A stretch of DNA of 6,649 nt from CAZVIK01 sp964627045. GTDB lineage: Bacteria; Acidobacteriota; Terriglobia; Bryobacterales; Bryobacteraceae. This document shows, one piece after another, positions 5,701 through 6,649 of this stretch. The DNA is taken from contig CAZVIK010000211.1 of NCBI GenBank assembly GCA_964627045.1, forward strand, positions 1-6,649, written 5' to 3'. The position numbers and the translations under genes are program-made. The notes under the pieces are model-generated. The model was not told where the DNA came from. It searched no databases and worked only from the letters and a program-made list of their open reading frames with translations. Each line of letters opens with the position of its first letter. The first letter of the stretch is position 1.

Positions 5701-6472
5701 GGTTGCCACGATGAAAACGGCGAGAGACGAGGTTCTGGCGCAGATTGGAGATCCCGCCAAGCGCGGCGCGCCCGGATTTCGCCAGCAAGCAGGCCGACGA
5801 CTGGCCGACATCAAGAAATCCTTCGTCCAGGCATACCTCGGCATGCACTCGAAGGCCCGGTTGGGCGTGAACGAAGACAAGCGCAAGGCCCAGTTGATGA
5901 CTGACGAGCGGCTGAAGGTTCTTCAGAAACTCTCGACGATTGACCTCATGCCGCGCCAGCAACTGACGGAGTTTCAGAACCGCCTGGCCGGTCTGAAGAG
6001 CTGTTTCGCGCTGACCGAGCAGGACATCGAGACCTCCCCTGTGTGCCCGCACTGCAGCTTCAAGCCCAGCGTCGAGTCTGCTGCTGTGGCGGCATCCGCC
6101 GTTCTCGGCCAGATGGATGACGGATTGGACAAACTGGTTGAGGAATGGGTTCGCACTCTGCTTACGAACCTCGACGATCCGACTACCAAGGGGAATCTGG
6201 CTTTGCTAAAGGCGGGCCCCCGGAAGCTGGTCGACGGGTTCATCAAGAAGAAGGCCTTGCCGGACGACCTCAGCCAGGATTTCATCCAGGCATTGAAGGA
6301 AGCGCTCTCCGGGTTGACCAAGGTGGCGGTGAAGATGGAGGACTTGCGGGCCGCGATTCTCGCTGGCGGATCTCCGGCCACACCCGCCGAGTTGAAGAAA
6401 CGATTCGAGGAGTACCTGGATCAGCTCACCAAGGGCAAGGAGCCCGGCAAGGTGCGGATCGTGCTGGAGTAA
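2744..6472 (+). CDS. brxC: BREX system P-loop protein BrxC (PglY/DUF6079-type ATPase)
   Basis: This 1242-aa cytoplasmic ATPase has the usual size for BrxC of type 3 BREX systems. The N-terminus (D-L-I-Q-F-E-P-I-E-T-V-V-Q-L) is characteristic. Walker A is G-N-Y-G-T-G-K-S (67-74), Walker B is L-L-L-V-V-D-E (173-179), and a strand F-R-F-F-A-G-V-Q-E (211-219) holds a sensor-like position, followed by the R-R-V-K-D-R-F region. These indicate an AAA+/STAND-like NTPase. The long remainder is mostly helical, with charged segments in the last third. Near the C-terminus C1087 and C1101-P-H-C1104 form a possible zinc knuckle. AAGGAG at 2730-2735 (8-nt spacer) and a 4-bp overlap with brxF fix the start. 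In BREX systems BrxC is a core component thought to work with PglX and PglZ in host methylation and phage exclusion; its exact job is unknown. The frame is intact, with no sign of decay. Confidence 0.92.
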   Translation: MKYGDLIQFEPIETVVQLRDADKANAARQLVSTYVFSEEMAEKLTGVIIPQLQFDQPMDNKGFLVVGNYGTGKSHLMSVISAIAENADLTAHLNDKAVAKAAARIGGRFKVVRTEIGATTMSLRDILVAELEEHLAAMGVDYEFPSAAKVSSSKRAFEEMMSAFHKKHPDQGLLLVVDELLDYLRTRKDQELILDLNFLREIGEVCKDLRFRFFAGVQEAIFDSPRFSFVADSIRRVKDRFDQVLIARKDVKYVVAERLLKKTADQQAKIREYLTPFTRFYGRMNERMDEFVRLFPVHPDYIDTFERVTAVEKREVLKTLSLAMKKLLNQEIPQDRPALIAYDSYWTTLRENPSFRAVPDIKAVIDCSQVLESRIQQAFTRPAYKPLAVRVIHALSVHRLTTRDIHAPLGATAEELRDTLCLYQPGIEDLGGTPSDDLLSQVETVLKEVLKTVSGQFISSNPDNRQYYLDLKKTDDFDALIEKRAESLDSSQLDRYYYEALKRVMECTDQTYITGYKIWQHEIEWLERKAARQGYLFFGAPNERSTAVPPRDFYIYFIQPFDPPHFKDEKKPDELMLKLASTDDAFRDALKKYAAALDLASTASGHAKATYESKSSGFLRDLVLWLQKSMSTAFEVTHQGRTKSITEWAKGKSIRELSGIASHERINFRDLVNAISGICLSPHFQDQAPDYPAFSVLITSANRAQAAQDALRAIAGQSRTKQATAVLDALELLDGERLDSYRSKYTKHVLEIVKKKGHGQVVNRSELIHDVLGIEYLAPESFRLEPEWAVVVLSALVYSGDLVLAIPGKKFDATGLPQLAGTSVDELGQFKHVERPKDWNLPALKAVFELLDLAPGMAQLVTQGSEEPVQQMLSAATNMVKRLVLVEQSLQSGLAFWGRGLLSAEDIQTRRTQLGETKTFLESLQAYTSPGKLKNFRFDTQEVNGQRKGIQALGEIESLQELLAELGATASYLSTAEAILPAEHGWVATMKTARDEVLAQIGDPAKRGAPGFRQQAGRRLADIKKSFVQAYLGMHSKARLGVNEDKRKAQLMTDERLKVLQKLSTIDLMPRQQLTEFQNRLAGLKSCFALTEQDIETSPVCPHCSFKPSVESAAVAASAVLGQMDDGLDKLVEEWVRTLLTNLDDPTTKGNLALLKAGPRKLVDGFIKKKALPDDLSQDFIQALKEALSGLTKVAVKMEDLRAAILAGGSPATPAELKKRFEEYLDQLTKGKEPGKVRIVLE

Positions 6473-6476
6473 ACCG

Positions 6477-6649
6477 ATGACACAAGATGAACTCATAGCT
6501 CGGCTCAACAAGTTCGAATGGAACGATGTTGAGTTCAAGAAAGCCCAGCGCGGCGTGCCGGACGCCGCGTATGAGAGCGTGTCGGCGTTTGCCAACACGG
6601 CAGGCGGATACTTGGTCTTCGGCGTTGAAGACAATGCGGGCTCGTTTGA
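6477..6649 (+). CDS. AlbA_2/Schlafen-like putative DNA-binding protein, N-terminal part
   Basis: Only the first 57 residues are in the window; the frame is open at the right edge. The pattern N-D-V-E-F-K-K-A-Q-R (16-25), Y-E-S-V-S-A-F-A-N-T-A-G-G-Y-L-V-F-G-V-E-D (32-52) is the hallmark of the AlbA_2 (Schlafen-like) domain, in which E-F-K and A-F-A-N-T-x-G-G...G-V-x-D are the conserved signatures. Full proteins of this family are often 350-600 aa with a C-terminal ATPase-like or winged-helix part, and act as regulators or in phage defence; which applies here cannot be told. GGAG at 6466-6469 lies 7 nt upstream and the gene starts 4 nt after brxC, so it belongs to the same operon. In a canonical type 3 locus pglXI would be expected near here, so this is an accessory insertion or variant gene order. 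Confidence 0.86.
   Translation, partial: MTQDELIARLNKFEWNDVEFKKAQRGVPDAAYESVSAFANTAGGYLVFGVEDNAGSF

Overview
The window comes from a GC-rich bacterium. Most codons end in G or C, and the left third is visibly more GC-rich than the right two thirds. Nothing fixes the taxon. A serine recombinase paired with a DUF2924 protein is common in Alphaproteobacteria and also occurs in Planctomycetota, so either group is possible, as is an uncultured lineage.

Left block (1-1255, minus strand): a recombinase module transcribed out of the window. In transcription order it holds a 71-aa small protein, a 164-aa DUF2924-family protein, and the N-terminal 173 residues of a serine recombinase whose frame stays open to base 1. 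The last two genes overlap by 8 bp, and all three starts have good Shine-Dalgarno sequences. The block looks like the integrase end of an integrated element or a remnant of one.

Middle block (1256-1919): a gene-poor divergent spacer. It holds a strong terminator-type hairpin (1571-1602), a second inverted repeat 8 bp further on (1611-1640), a weaker hairpin (1429-1454), a tandem duplication (1710-1731) and a run of degenerate 12-bp repeats followed by GGCCCAAG repeats (1809-1885).

Right block (1920-6649, plus strand): the start of a BREX phage-defence operon of the type 3 kind. A near-consensus sigma-70 promoter (TTGACA-N16-TAAAAT), overlapped by two inverted repeats, precedes a small XRE-family regulator. 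It is followed 2 bp later by brxF (small P-loop ATPase), then by brxC (1242-aa DUF6079-type P-loop ATPase), which overlaps brxF by 4 bp. After a 4-bp gap comes the first 57 residues of an AlbA_2/Schlafen-like protein. The XRE protein probably represses its own operon. BrxF and BrxC would be ATPase components of the defence complex. The rest of a type 3 set (pglXI methyltransferase, brxHII helicase, pglZ, brxA) would be expected beyond the right edge and cannot be seen. The least standard parts are the AlbA_2 gene directly after brxC and the compact promoter/operator in front of the XRE gene.
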